Below are positions 52,297 through 62,226 of a stretch of 64,000 nucleotides of DNA, piece after piece. Made by a program: the position numbers and the translations under genes. Location: contig NZ_MASS01000004.1 in NCBI RefSeq assembly GCF_001707885.1, positions 62,001 to 126,000 on the forward strand, in the 5' to 3' direction. A model generated the notes under the pieces. The model searched no databases. It was not told the origin of the DNA and was given only the letters and a program-made list of their open reading frames with translations. Position 1 is the stretch's first letter; each line of letters starts with the position of its first letter. This DNA comes from Desulfosporosinus cupriresistens (GTDB taxonomy: Bacteria > Bacillota > Desulfitobacteriia > Desulfitobacteriales > Desulfitobacteriaceae).

Positions 52297-55200
52297 TTAT
52301 TCGCCAAGGGGTTCGACTTCGATTTCAAGGGGTTTGCCAGCGAATTCTGGCGATATCAATCGGGTTACAACATTGCTTGCTTCGGTGATAGTAATAGATT
52401 TTTCAGCGAGTTTACGAGATAGGGATTTTGAAAAAACAATCTTTAAGTTGTCGCCGTTGGCCTTTAAAAATTCTTTTTGTAGGTCTAGAGTTAATTCGCC
52501 TTGAGTAAGCTTTGCTCTTCTTTTCTGGATACATTTTAATCTTACATAGATCAATGTATTTCGACTGAATCGGAAAAGTACAAAGACCATGAGCAAGCTC
52601 CCAGATAGTCCAATTCCAGCTAACAGATTTTCTGTGCTAAAGAAGTTTTCTGGAAATAGACTTGCCAATCCGAACCATTTCCCTTTGACTTTTGAGTTCA
52701 TATCAACAATAATCTCTAACTCTTTGAGTGAATCGTTCGCCGAGAGTTGAACTTGGGCTGTTTCGACAATACCTTTTTCCCCTAAAGCATTTGCTACTTG
52801 ATCTCCAGTCATGGATTTGACTTGGCCACCTTCTCTAACTGTAATGGAATTCAAGAGAACCAGATCTTTAGATATGCTCTCATCGGCAAGGTAAATCCTG
52901 TGGGCTCCCATTTCTACATTAGCAAACTGAAAGAAGCCTTTCTTATCAGTGTAGGTGACCCTAGGGGTAGAGTGTAGCTCAATCCTGGCATCTGCAATAG
53001 GATTGCCTTGGCGGTCTTTGACATAACCTTTGACTACCCCGATTTCCGTAGTTTTTGTCGGTATGTTCAGCAGAGAATTATCTTTCATAGTTCCTTTCAC
53101 TTGGTTTCCCTTCTGGATTCCAGCTTGGCTAGTCGCATAACGCTCACTTGCGTTACTAGGCTTAGGTTTAGTGGATGTAGTCACGGCAGTCTTACTCTTT
53201 TCATCTATTGGTGTTTGTAGAATAGACTCATCGGGGATATTTTCGGGAACGGTTGTCACCGGTACTGTCGGTTTTGGAGTTTCGGGCTCAGGGATAGCCG
53301 GTGGTGTAGTTGGAGTAGGATCTATTGGTTTTGAAGTTGTTGGAAGATCTGAACTCCCTGAAGGCTCAGAATCAGGGGGACTAATAACAATAATTTCTGC
53401 GGTTGCTAACTTTCCTTCAAATCCTGCTTGGATAATTGCCTTGCCTTCACTTATCCCTATAACTTTTCCTGTGCCATCTACAGATGCGATTTCAGGATTG
53501 AGGCTACTCCATGTGGCCACATTAGTTACATTTACTATCTTGTTGTCTGAATAATGAGCCATGGCCTTTAAAGAGAGGCTTTCTCCTCGCTGGAGTTGGC
53601 TTTGGTCTGGTTCAAGATTCACAGCCTTAACGATAGCAGGGGTTACTTCTACTTGAACCCTTCCTATCACACCCTCTAATTCAGCTTGGATGGTTGTCTT
53701 ACCCTGGCTTCTACCAATTACCGTGCCGTGATTGACGACGGAAATTTCCGGATTAAGACTTGACCAAGTTGCCTGACGGGTCACATCTACCTCGGTTCCG
53801 TCAGAGTAAGTGGCCATGGCCGTGAGGGTAAACGCATTACCAAGATTGACCGTTCTTTCTGGCTTCACTTCAATGGAGGTGATGACCGGGTCGGTGACTG
53901 TAATTTCTGCTGTTGCTAACTTCTCTTCAAAATTCGCTGAGATCGTTGCCTTACCTTTGGCTACACCGATGATTTTCCCATGATTGTCTACGCTGATATT
54001 TTCTGGCGAACTGCTTGACCAGATTACTCCCTCCGTGATCGGGGAGTTGGTATTTGTGATTCCGTTGGAATAATAAGCAGTGGCCGACAATTGCATGGTT
54101 TGTCCAGCAGGTATTTCTAATGCCCCTGGTTCAATTTCAACTTTAACAATTCTGGTTACAGCCACGGTCAAAGTATAGTTAAATGGGATATCTATTTCCT
54201 CCCCTTTACCATCTTTGATTTTTATAGAGATTAGATTGTAGCTACCATTTGGAAGATCATCTCCTGTAAACGATACAGACCAGTTATTTGTATCCGGCTC
54301 TTCGGAGGGAGTATCCGTTAATTCGAAGGTCTTTTCGCTCTCCCCTACTGTTGCTGATACGATTAATTTATCTCGGTCTAGGTCCCACGCACGTCCGGAT
54401 AAAGTAAACGCTTCATGATCAGTAATCATCGTATCCCCTGACGGCTCTGTCAGGCCATAATGCAGACGGTTGCTATAGAAGCTATCCTGCATCTTCAAAA
54501 ATTCATTTTCAATCCTATCGCCATTCCTAGCTTTCACCCAGAGTTCATATTCTGTATCTAGGTTTAGACCATCCAGCACTCGTTCTATTTCGGCAGACCA
54601 ATCTGAGGTAGCTATAACCGTTCCATCAGACTTTGATCTAACTTCAATAAGGGTTTCAGGCGGTTCTTCATTTTGTTCATTATTGGTAATGTTCAACGTG
54701 ATACTTTCGGTCGTTAAAGTTGTAATCTCTACTCCGATAGGATCAAGAGCCAAGGTATAGCGCTGTACCTCCTCAGAATAATCGCTCTCATTGCCAACAG
54801 AATCTCTGGCTTTGTATTTGTACTGATACTGCGTATTCGGGGTCAATTCCGTGTCCACAAAAGATTCAGCGGTCCAGCTTCCTACGTCATCCCCATCACG
54901 GTTGTACAGAAATGAGGCTTCATGGAGTCCCGTTGCATCATCCGCCGCATCCCGAGTAACGGTAATCTGGTTCGTACTATCGGCCGTGGCTGTAGGCTTA
55001 TTAACCGACGGGGGGGCTTTATCAATATTGTCAATGACAAGTGAAACTGTATTGGAATAATCTATGCCATCAGAACTTCTAGCATAGATCGTTAAATTTT
55101 CTGGTACGATAACCGGTGTTTCGTAAGGTAGCCATTCTCCATCATTGAGTTTATATTCCTTAACTGAGGAATCATCCGGATAGTAAATAGTTACCGTTAC

Positions 55201-56433
55201 ATCTTGGTTTGTCGGTTCTTCTTGATCGACGTCCCACTGAGGTGGCTCAAGCTTTAGCACATATTGAATTTCAACATCATATTCATACAGATTTTCGTAC
55301 TCCCCCTTATACATTGTTCCTGAATAATCTTGTTTCCAGATACGCGTATCGGAGGCTGGTTTTGTGACTGTGCCTGAATAGTTTTGTGTCCATACTCTTG
55401 TATCTGAAGCAGGTTTTGTGACATTTCCAGTGTATGTTGCTTGAGCACTATAAGTGGTATAAGTATAATAGGTTTTTATGAATCTTGCATAAGTATAATG
55501 TTCTCCAGTAATTGAATGTATCCAGTCTCCTGGTCCTTGAGTAGGACCATCCCATTCATAACTTGTCACACTTAGAGCATCTTGATAACCTCGCTCTGTT
55601 TCCAACCAACTTAGAAAACTATATTCAGACAAGGACAAACTAGTTATGTTACTAGAATTTTTAAGCGCTGCCCATGAAGAGTCAATACCCGACTGAATAT
55701 ACGTATTCCATGTTGTTGTGCCTTTTGTAAGTAACCCAGTATACCCGCCATCATTATAATTATAGGTGTATGGCAAGTTGTCAGTTTGAGCGATTTGATA
55801 GTAGCTTGATTGAGAATAAGTCATTGGTTTACTATCAGCTGGTGTGTAACTACCGCTGGAAACATAAGCACTGCCACTCGTTGATAGAGTTCCCGCATAT
55901 CCATCTGAAGAGTATGAAACTGATACAGGTAAAGAGCCGGAACTACCGCCTGCACTGGTCGCCCTTGTATCCGTCGCTGTTTTACTGTCTTCTGGAATAT
56001 CACTCCCACTGGCGACATAACTACTCCCGTCTTTAGTTAGAGTCCCGCTATAACCACTTTCATCAGAGTAGGCTATGCTCGATGTAAATGAGTCTGACGA
56101 CGATGTTTTTTGATCTGTTTCCGTCTTTGAATATTTATTTGGGTTCCACTGAGTTCCTTTAACTTCGCCGCCGGAAAGGTTCAATGTAATTGTGTCACCG
56201 GATAGATCATAATCCACAAAGCCATTATCCACCGTTAACTGAGTAATAGCTTTTATATTAGGTATATCTAGTGTTTGGATCGTTTCTGGGGTAACTGAGC
56301 CGTTAATTCTCACATTTTTTGTATATACAGGTTGTTGGTACCCTTCAGCAGCTAAAGCTTGATTAGGGAATAGGGCAAAACCCTGAAAGAAAATGAGAAG
56401 ACTGAGAAAGACAAGCCTAATTCGTTTTTTCAT
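52297..56433 (-). CDS. large surface protein with FN3, Big_2 and CNA-like domains
   Basis: 1378 residues. Signal peptide MKKRIRLVFLSLLIFFQGFA with cleavage near ALAAEG. Region ~80-380 consists of repeated Ser/Tyr-rich modules with a YSGTLTKDGSSYVASGS-like consensus and TGNVTKPASDTRVW repeats. FN3-like domains occur at about 480-640; three Big_2-like repeats (VTRIVKVEIEPGALEIPAGQ, IEVKPERTVNLGN, AVNLEPDQSQLQRGE) at about 770-1045; a carboxypeptidase-regulatory-like domain (GYVKDRQGNPIADARIELHS) near 1170; and a membrane anchor near 1265 (IGLSGSLLMVFVLFRF). A probable donor-cell adhesin of the element. Start has GGAGGAAA. Confidence 0.85.
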   Translation of the reverse strand: MKKRIRLVFLSLLIFFQGFALFPNQALAAEGYQQPVYTKNVRINGSVTPETIQTLDIPNIKAITQLTVDNGFVDYDLSGDTITLNLSGGEVKGTQWNPNKYSKTETDQKTSSSDSFTSSIAYSDESGYSGTLTKDGSSYVASGSDIPEDSKTATDTRATSAGGSSGSLPVSVSYSSDGYAGTLSTSGSAYVSSGSYTPADSKPMTYSQSSYYQIAQTDNLPYTYNYNDGGYTGLLTKGTTTWNTYIQSGIDSSWAALKNSSNITSLSLSEYSFLSWLETERGYQDALSVTSYEWDGPTQGPGDWIHSITGEHYTYARFIKTYYTYTTYSAQATYTGNVTKPASDTRVWTQNYSGTVTKPASDTRIWKQDYSGTMYKGEYENLYEYDVEIQYVLKLEPPQWDVDQEEPTNQDVTVTIYYPDDSSVKEYKLNDGEWLPYETPVIVPENLTIYARSSDGIDYSNTVSLVIDNIDKAPPSVNKPTATADSTNQITVTRDAADDATGLHEASFLYNRDGDDVGSWTAESFVDTELTPNTQYQYKYKARDSVGNESDYSEEVQRYTLALDPIGVEITTLTTESITLNITNNEQNEEPPETLIEVRSKSDGTVIATSDWSAEIERVLDGLNLDTEYELWVKARNGDRIENEFLKMQDSFYSNRLHYGLTEPSGDTMITDHEAFTLSGRAWDLDRDKLIVSATVGESEKTFELTDTPSEEPDTNNWSVSFTGDDLPNGSYNLISIKIKDGKGEEIDIPFNYTLTVAVTRIVKVEIEPGALEIPAGQTMQLSATAYYSNGITNTNSPITEGVIWSSSSPENISVDNHGKIIGVAKGKATISANFEEKLATAEITVTDPVITSIEVKPERTVNLGNAFTLTAMATYSDGTEVDVTRQATWSSLNPEISVVNHGTVIGRSQGKTTIQAELEGVIGRVQVEVTPAIVKAVNLEPDQSQLQRGESLSLKAMAHYSDNKIVNVTNVATWSSLNPEIASVDGTGKVIGISEGKAIIQAGFEGKLATAEIIVISPPDSEPSGSSDLPTTSKPIDPTPTTPPAIPEPETPKPTVPVTTVPENIPDESILQTPIDEKSKTAVTTSTKPKPSNASERYATSQAGIQKGNQVKGTMKDNSLLNIPTKTTEIGVVKGYVKDRQGNPIADARIELHSTPRVTYTDKKGFFQFANVEMGAHRIYLADESISKDLVLLNSITVREGGQVKSMTGDQVANALGEKGIVETAQVQLSANDSLKELEIIVDMNSKVKGKWFGLASLFPENFFSTENLLAGIGLSGSLLMVFVLFRFSRNTLIYVRLKCIQKRRAKLTQGELTLDLQKEFLKANGDNLKIVFSKSLSRKLAEKSITITEASNVVTRLISPEFAGKPLEIEVEPLGE

Positions 56434-56447
56434 ACCATTTCCTCCTT

Positions 56448-57122
56448 TTAAAGCATTGGGAACGTTGGACTAATATCCGTATCTTCAAGATGAACATAAG
56501 CCGGATTATTAATCAGATTACATAACCGAGTGATATCCTTTTCTTTAAGAATTTCACACGGCACTTTGCTGCTCTCGAAGGCTGCTTTTACATCCTTGGT
56601 GCGGCGGGCAATGTCCTGTTCACAGTCGTCTTCGTAATGTTGCCATAGGGGTAAATAAAACTGACGTTCAACGACTTCGCCGCTGAGAGCGTAATTGCTG
56701 ATAGCCGCTGTTTCCTTGCGAAGTAGCTCTTTTTGCTTTGGGTTCGATGATGTGGCTAAGAGTTCAGCGTATTCATTGATGAGAGGGCTTATATCGACCG
56801 GGCGGGATACGGCTATGAGTTTGAGGGTCTGCTGATCTCCGGAGAGTTCGGCTGTAAGCCTTCGAGTGAGGGATTCTTTTTCCCGTTGGCTGAGTAGGTC
56901 TATGCTGACGGCATCGATTTTTAGATATTGAAAAATAAGATGATCTCTTGTGTAGAGGTATTTGTCCCGAATGTCTTTGACATTTGTGAATTCCTGGGCG
57001 GTTTCTTGGTCTTTGTTTTCGGCTTTGCGTTGCTTCTTTTGTTTTTCGATCATAAAGAAATAGACCGCACCTCCGATGAGTACGGTCAACAGGAAGATGG
57101 CTATTGAAATTAAGAGATTCAT
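56448..57122 (-). CDS. membrane-anchored conjugation accessory protein
   Basis: 224 residues. N-terminal helix (LISIAIFLLTVLIGGAVYFF), a Lys/Glu-rich segment and a globular part containing SIDLLSQREKESLTRRLTAE and IAVSRPVDISPLINEYAELL. The latter matches the N-domain helper regions found beside VirB4 in Gram-positive elements. I infer a T4SS component. 14 nt from the surface-protein start. Confidence 0.6.
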   Translation of the reverse strand: MNLLISIAIFLLTVLIGGAVYFFMIEKQKKQRKAENKDQETAQEFTNVKDIRDKYLYTRDHLIFQYLKIDAVSIDLLSQREKESLTRRLTAELSGDQQTLKLIAVSRPVDISPLINEYAELLATSSNPKQKELLRKETAAISNYALSGEVVERQFYLPLWQHYEDDCEQDIARRTKDVKAAFESSKVPCEILKEKDITRLCNLINNPAYVHLEDTDISPTFPML

Positions 57123-57155
57123 GGTCGTTTTTTCACCTCGCTGTTATTTTGATTT

Positions 57156-57443
57156 TCACAGAAGGAAAATTAAATTATAGAGTTTAACGTTTAATAGCCC
57201 AAAAATGATGGTTATCAAACCTGCTAGAGCATAACTGATACTGACGGAAAAATACTGCCATGTTAAACTGAGGGCAAATAAATAAATCCCTATCCATCCA
57301 ATCATCAAGCTAATAACCAAAAGGAGTGTGAGAAGTTGTTCTATCGTTTTCAAAGGCCTTGTCGAACTATTGTGGCGTTTATCACAGGATTCCTCTTTCT
57401 TATTCTTTTTTTCCTTGCAGTTATCTTCCTGCACATTTTTCAC
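57156..57443 (-). CDS. possible two-TM protein, partly antisense to the next gene
   Basis: 95 residues from GTG with AAGGAAAT upstream, giving two membrane helices (TIEQLLTLLLVISLMIGWIG and ALAGLITIIFGLLNVKLYNL) after a lysine-rich N-terminus. It overlaps the start of the plus-strand gene at 57336 by 108 bp, so one of the two may be shortened. Co-directional with the pilus genes. Confidence 0.4.
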   Translation of the reverse strand: MKNVQEDNCKEKKNKKEESCDKRHNSSTRPLKTIEQLLTLLLVISLMIGWIGIYLFALSLTWQYFSVSISYALAGLITIIFGLLNVKLYNLIFLL

Positions 57444-57950
57444 TTCATTTCCTTATTCAATCCCTGGATCTATTACGCGACCTCTGCATTAAATCTGTTA
57501 TTAACCATCAAACTTATATTCTACTTTGGTACCTACAGAGTTTCGTCTATGTTTAACTTATCAATAGAAACTAGGCAATTGACACTTTGTATGAGAATAT
57601 TCCCCTTCGTTAAAATGGTTAAATCCATGAAGGGTGATACTAGAGCCTCAGCCGTCAGATTCTATAAAGATTTTGTTAAAGCCGCCTCTATTGCTGCTGA
57701 TCGATATCCGGTGGGCACAAAATTCTGTACTAAAACTTGGCTACTCAACTCTTCTATACTTACCCGGCTTAGTCGCAAGGGCTTCGAGGTAACGCCGATC
57801 AGCCTTAGTAAACCAAGAAGATTTCTAATTGCAGTAACGGCCAGGCTTGCCCAAGGTAATTGGGACTTGTGGAAAAAGATTAAAGAGGCACAGTTCTATA
57901 AAGTTTCTTGGACCAAAAATGAATTAAAAAGCATCAAGCGTTACCAATAA
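57336..57950 (+). CDS. membrane-associated hypothetical protein on the opposite strand
   Basis: 204 residues from TTG 57336 with AAGGAGTGTGAG. Two N-terminal helices (VAFITGFLFLILFFLAVIFL, ALNLLLTIKLIFYFG) then a basic cytosolic domain (RYPVGTKFCTKTWLLNSSIL, FEVTPISLSKPRRFLIAV). No family recognised. It is the only plus-strand gene in 47-64 kb and runs tail to tail with the DUF4320 gene, overlapping 10 nt. Confidence 0.6.
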   Translation: MFYRFQRPCRTIVAFITGFLFLILFFLAVIFLHIFHFISLFNPWIYYATSALNLLLTIKLIFYFGTYRVSSMFNLSIETRQLTLCMRIFPFVKMVKSMKGDTRASAVRFYKDFVKAASIAADRYPVGTKFCTKTWLLNSSILTRLSRKGFEVTPISLSKPRRFLIAVTARLAQGNWDLWKKIKEAQFYKVSWTKNELKSIKRYQ

Positions 57951-58342
57951 ACTTCGCCGCTTCCCGTGGCCTTTGACTTAAGGGTTATTGGCCATGATCC
58001 AAAGGGTCCAAATCCAAAATCGAATTCATGAGATAGGCTTACAGTAAACTCATCATTAAGCTGGATACGATTTCCCGAAAGAAAATTGGCATTCCATGTA
58101 ATAACGGGATCAAGGCCTGTTTCTTCTTTAAGGTTTTGGATTTTGGTATTGGCCTGCGACCCTACTTGTCCAGTAATTTCTACCTGACGTCTTACTTCAT
58201 CCGCAAAGGTATTGAGTTCATGTTTAGCGATAACAACTGGATATATCGCTAATGCTAACGCTATAACCATCACTGAAGCTAAAACGATAACGGCCGTGTC
58301 GATGTAACCTTCGCCACGTTTTGATAAGATAATTTTTTTCAT
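57941..58342 (-). CDS. DUF4320 protein (TadE-like pseudopilin)
   Basis: 133 residues. GEGYIDTAVIVLASVMVIAL then PVVIAKHELNTFADEVRRQV, EITGQVG matches the DUF4320 pattern: short N-terminus, one hydrophobic helix, then a small extracytoplasmic domain. These proteins accompany Tad-like machines in Firmicute elements. Probably a minor pilin or assembly factor. Confidence 0.75.
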   Translation of the reverse strand: MKKIILSKRGEGYIDTAVIVLASVMVIALALAIYPVVIAKHELNTFADEVRRQVEITGQVGSQANTKIQNLKEETGLDPVITWNANFLSGNRIQLNDEFTVSLSHEFDFGFGPFGSWPITLKSKATGSGEVYW

Positions 58343-58354
58343 ATTTCTCCTCTC

Positions 58355-59227
58355 CTAAAACATTTCTCCGGTAGCCGTGACTAAGTGCATCCCAATAGCA
58401 ATGACAAAAACCATGATAAAGCAGCCTAGCAAAGCCAGGGAGTATTTACGCATTTGCCCAGGACGTTTTTGCGCTATCATTTTCAACTTTTGAAATTCAA
58501 TCTGTTTAAACCCATGGGCCAAGCGCTGAAAATACAGCACGTTATCATCGCCGCGGATGACTCCAATCAGACCGCGCACTACCTCAGACAACATGGAGCT
58601 ACCTACCCGGGCATCAAGCTTAGATAGAGCTAATTCTTGATTGCCTGTTTTCATGTCAGCCACAGTGATTTCGAGTTCCTTCTCTAGTCCCTTTCCTGCT
58701 TTTTTTCTATGCTTATCTAGAATGGAGACTACATTCCTACTAGCTTTCAGTTCCTGTTCAACGTTGAGTACAAAACGTGGCAATTCGTTTTCAATCGCTT
58801 CCCGCTTCTTTTTCAATAACCTATCCACGCGCTGAACCTCATAAAAGTAGACATAGATTGCAAGAACAATTAACCCTAGCGCAATGGGAGGAAAAATGAG
58901 CAGTGCCGGGATAATGCCTAAGAGGCAACACCCGGCTTTAACTATAGCTTGAGCCATGTAAGTTTCAGGAGTATATTGAATTCCTGTCGATTTCAAACTG
59001 GCTTTAAGCCTTCGTTGTTTATACTCGTTCAAGCGAATCCATGGGGATAATTTGACGGCTAATTGCCAGATCATGGTCTCCGTCGCCTTGGGCTTATTAA
59101 CTCCTTGCTTTTTGTAACTCAAGATCGTTTTTGTCGCAGCATGGCTAGGTAAATCCAGCTGAGCTGTCAACAAAAAATACACGCCTCCTGACATTAAGCA
59201 AGCGAAAAGAATAACTAAAGCTGACAT
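58355..59227 (-). CDS. TadC-like membrane platform protein
   Basis: 290 residues. Membrane helices at about 1-20, 92-130 and 265-285 frame a cytosolic T2SF-type domain (LPRFVLNVEQELKASRNVVS). It starts 11 nt after the TadB-like gene stop. TadB and TadC form the inner-membrane platform turned by the TadA/CpaF ATPase. Confidence 0.75.
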   Translation of the reverse strand: MSALVILFACLMSGGVYFLLTAQLDLPSHAATKTILSYKKQGVNKPKATETMIWQLAVKLSPWIRLNEYKQRRLKASLKSTGIQYTPETYMAQAIVKAGCCLLGIIPALLIFPPIALGLIVLAIYVYFYEVQRVDRLLKKKREAIENELPRFVLNVEQELKASRNVVSILDKHRKKAGKGLEKELEITVADMKTGNQELALSKLDARVGSSMLSEVVRGLIGVIRGDDNVLYFQRLAHGFKQIEFQKLKMIAQKRPGQMRKYSLALLGCFIMVFVIAIGMHLVTATGEMF

Positions 59228-59238
59228 AGTACCTCACC

Positions 59239-60162
59239 TCACCTCTTATACTCAACGGGCCGAGACAAGCGAATGACTCCGGCCAATGACCAGAAAATGA
59301 CCAGAATTATTCCAGCCAAGGTTGCTTTCCCCGCACTGGTATACATTATATTGCTGTACCAATTTTTATTGAGGAAATAGAGTAAGGGAATACTCCCTAA
59401 CACCAAAGAGACCATAGAGATAAATTCTTTAATAGGTCCATAGAGCAGATAATCCAATTCCAGGCCCACAGTTCTCATATCCGATAATTTCCCCACGATG
59501 GGATAAAGGGTGAATTTCAGACTTTTGTCCTGCTGGCAGGCGATCACCTGATCAACCCATTCTTTAAACACGTCGTTGTCAATTCTTTCCCGCAGTTTTT
59601 CTAACGCTAATTTGACATTGGATGTAATCAGCTTATTTTCCTTCAAAAAGGCTTTAAAGGGTTCAACCACCGGCGGGTTAAGAACTTCAATGTTTTCTTC
59701 TGCGGCCAAAATAAAATCGTTACTTCGAATATACGACGTTGTGACAATGGAAAGGGCCGTTTCTAATTCAGCATTGAGCTGTTTTTTATAGGAGGTTGCT
59801 GTAAAAATGACATACCAAAAAGGCAAAAGAAAAAATCCTCCAGAGAGGACCGGTATAAGAAAATAGTTAGATGACATTAAGCCAATAAGAATACCCATAA
59901 AGAAAAGCACCACCGCTATTAAGGCTAAGATCGAAAACATGGTTGTTTTTTGTGTTACCACAAGAATATCCCATGTCTCATTTATTAGTTTCCTGAGACC
60001 CCGTTTTCTCTTTCCCTCGATAGCATCAACCATTCCTTTAAGGGTTACTTTTTCTGCTTGAAGCTTTTGAATAAGCTCCTCAGCCATTTCCACCGGCGAT
60101 AGCCTTAGGAGTAAAAAGCTCCCTGCCACTAAGGCCAGGAACGCAATGAGCGATAACATCAT
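59239..60162 (-). CDS. TadB-like membrane platform protein
   Basis: 307 residues from ATG at 60160-60162 (GGAGAG upstream; a GTG one codon earlier is possible). Helices at the N-terminus, at about 77-115 and at 245-300 flank a T2SF-like domain (NAELETALSIVTTSYIRSND). The 5' end overlaps the CpaF gene by about 83 bp in another frame, so the two are coupled. Confidence 0.75.
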   Translation of the reverse strand: MMLSLIAFLALVAGSFLLLRLSPVEMAEELIQKLQAEKVTLKGMVDAIEGKRKRGLRKLINETWDILVVTQKTTMFSILALIAVVLFFMGILIGLMSSNYFLIPVLSGGFFLLPFWYVIFTATSYKKQLNAELETALSIVTTSYIRSNDFILAAEENIEVLNPPVVEPFKAFLKENKLITSNVKLALEKLRERIDNDVFKEWVDQVIACQQDKSLKFTLYPIVGKLSDMRTVGLELDYLLYGPIKEFISMVSLVLGSIPLLYFLNKNWYSNIMYTSAGKATLAGIILVIFWSLAGVIRLSRPVEYKR

Positions 60163-61498
60163 CACTAAACTCTCCTTCCAAAAATTGATTCAAAATGACT
60201 TTGGGCATCCCATTTTGGATTAAGCGCTTTTGCATTCTTTCCGAAATGGGTTTCACACGTTCAAAATGCCCTTTGATTATCGTTTTGCCACCAATAATCT
60301 TGTTCTCCACGACATTGTAACGCCAAAGTGTGTGTAGTTTTCGCTCTCCATTAGATAGGATTTCGCATTCTGTTATTTCCATGATTTTTCGCGAATGATC
60401 CTCTAGTTCTTTTTGAAATACCACAATGGGAAAAGCTTCAGATACCATATCATCTAAAGTTTTATCATTAAGATCGTATTTTTGCTTACAAAGGGTTCGC
60501 ATCCGTGGATAAGCCGCCTCACACGAGTTGGTGTGCGTCGTCGTAACCACGGCATGGCCTGTCCGAGCTGCTTCCTGCGCCCCATAAGCTTCAGAGCTTT
60601 TCATTTCACCAATACCGATGATGTCCGGATTCGTCGTAAGTCCATATTCCAACAGTTTTTCTACATCAATCACTCGTTTGGGATTATCACTTCTTCGGGT
60701 CACTGTATGCACCACATTAGTCATAGTTTGACCCTGCTCATTTTTCTCAACAAGATCAAATTCCCGATTCTCAACTTCAATAGTGAAAATTCGTTTGTAT
60801 CGGCGTATTGATTCCAGCAGCCACGACAAGGTCGTAGTTTTCCCCGATCCAGTTGAGCCACCGATGCAAATACTTATGCCATAGCGCAAGAGCAAACTTA
60901 ACTCATCCAGCATTTCCGGCGTTGCTGTCCCTTTTTTTACGAAATCCTCCCTGCATAAATGTTGAGGATTGACAATACGAATGGATGCGGAAACACCTAC
61001 CTTGGCATCCACAACCGGAGGAGCGTAAGCTGTAATCCGAATATTGTTTCGCAAATGACCGCGCACCATGGGACTTTCATCATCAAGAATAGCCCCTGAT
61101 GGACGAAGTAAACGTTTAATGACATCAAGCGCGTGCTGGGGAGAATTGAAATGTTCATCAAGTGTTACCTTACGCCCATCCGCCATGTTAACTTTTATGT
61201 CTTCCCATGAATTTATATTGATTTCTTCCATATCTTTGGATTCAAGATATTGCGTTAAAAACGATGCTTCTTTCATCTCAAAATAAAGCTTATCCACCAG
61301 TTGATCCTTAGACAGGTTATTAACCCCTAAGTTCTTGTCCTCTATAATCTTAGTGATATAGAGTTTAATCTGCTCCTTCTGACGATCATCGTCATCATCA
61401 AACGCTGTAGCATAAGTGGTTGATATATACTCTTGGACTTCATCTAACACCAGCTTGTAATCTCGAATATTGACATTTTGTTTAAATAGATTACTCAT
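60080..61498 (-). CDS. cpaF: CpaF/TadA family secretion ATPase
   Basis: 472 residues. Walker A GGSTGSGKTTTLSWL near residue 217, Asp box (TIEVENREFDL), Walker B IIGIGEMKSSEAYGA and the His box HAVVTTTHTNS are all present. CpaF-type ATPases drive Tad pilus assembly. ATG follows GGAGGT and overlaps the upstream stop. In conjugative elements such ATPases may replace VirB11. Confidence 0.9.
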   Translation of the reverse strand: MSNLFKQNVNIRDYKLVLDEVQEYISTTYATAFDDDDDRQKEQIKLYITKIIEDKNLGVNNLSKDQLVDKLYFEMKEASFLTQYLESKDMEEININSWEDIKVNMADGRKVTLDEHFNSPQHALDVIKRLLRPSGAILDDESPMVRGHLRNNIRITAYAPPVVDAKVGVSASIRIVNPQHLCREDFVKKGTATPEMLDELSLLLRYGISICIGGSTGSGKTTTLSWLLESIRRYKRIFTIEVENREFDLVEKNEQGQTMTNVVHTVTRRSDNPKRVIDVEKLLEYGLTTNPDIIGIGEMKSSEAYGAQEAARTGHAVVTTTHTNSCEAAYPRMRTLCKQKYDLNDKTLDDMVSEAFPIVVFQKELEDHSRKIMEITECEILSNGERKLHTLWRYNVVENKIIGGKTIIKGHFERVKPISERMQKRLIQNGMPKVILNQFLEGEFSDDVIAHCVPGLSGRELFTPKAIAGGNG

Positions 61499-62222
61499 CA
61501 AATACCTCCAAAGCGAATCGCTTTAATTCTCTTACTAAACTCTTACCTTCTGAAGTCTTCAGAGGATCTAAGAGCCTCCCTTCTAACCATTGTCGTTCTA
61601 TTTCCTCAGCAAAAGACAAGAAGAAATCTATATTCCCATAGGCTTCAGCCACTTCCTTCTTAGGGGAATAGCTTTTAAATCCGGATAACGCTTTAAGATG
61701 CCTTTCTGCACGAAACGCTTTATTCATGGACAACACAGGTAATTGAGCATCAAAAAAGGACAGTCCCTTTAAATCAGCTGTCCCGGATCGAAGCACTTGA
61801 TCTGCATCCCTCAGGGCTACAGTGGATAAATCATCTCCTGATAATTGACTTGTACAATCCACAATTACATAATCCACTTTATGGCGAAGCAATAAAAATA
61901 GGTCTGCAGCCTTCTCCACGGTATAGTTCGGATAGGATGTACTATTTTCACCTTTCTTATATCCCAATACTCCTATAAACTCTCGATCATTAGGCAATAT
62001 AAGATTAGACAAGATAGCTTCCTGATTCATATCTGCCTTTGTTAAGAGTATCCCTAAGGATTTCTCTTTAGGATCTATTGTCGGGAAAAGGACAGGTAGC
62101 ATCGGACAAAGAAGATCGCATAACACCAAGGCAACTGTCTTTTGCTTAGAAGCCAAAATCCGGGCCAGCTTCATGCTAATTACGGTCTTTCCGCTCCCCG
62201 GGCTTCCCCAGATTGCGATCAT
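61491..62222 (-). CDS. CpaE/MinD-like ATPase
   Basis: 243 residues from ATG 62222 with GGGGAGT. Walker A is IWGSPGSGKTVISMKLA at the N-terminus and the B strand is VDYVIVDCTSQLSGD. Unlike typical CpaE there is no receiver domain, and the deviant lysine of ParA Walker A is absent. Four bases separate it from the CpaB-like stop, and its own stop overlaps cpaF. Confidence 0.75.
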   Translation of the reverse strand: MIAIWGSPGSGKTVISMKLARILASKQKTVALVLCDLLCPMLPVLFPTIDPKEKSLGILLTKADMNQEAILSNLILPNDREFIGVLGYKKGENSTSYPNYTVEKAADLFLLLRHKVDYVIVDCTSQLSGDDLSTVALRDADQVLRSGTADLKGLSFFDAQLPVLSMNKAFRAERHLKALSGFKSYSPKKEVAEAYGNIDFFLSFAEEIERQWLEGRLLDPLKTSEGKSLVRELKRFALEVFDE

Positions 62223-62226
62223 CTGA

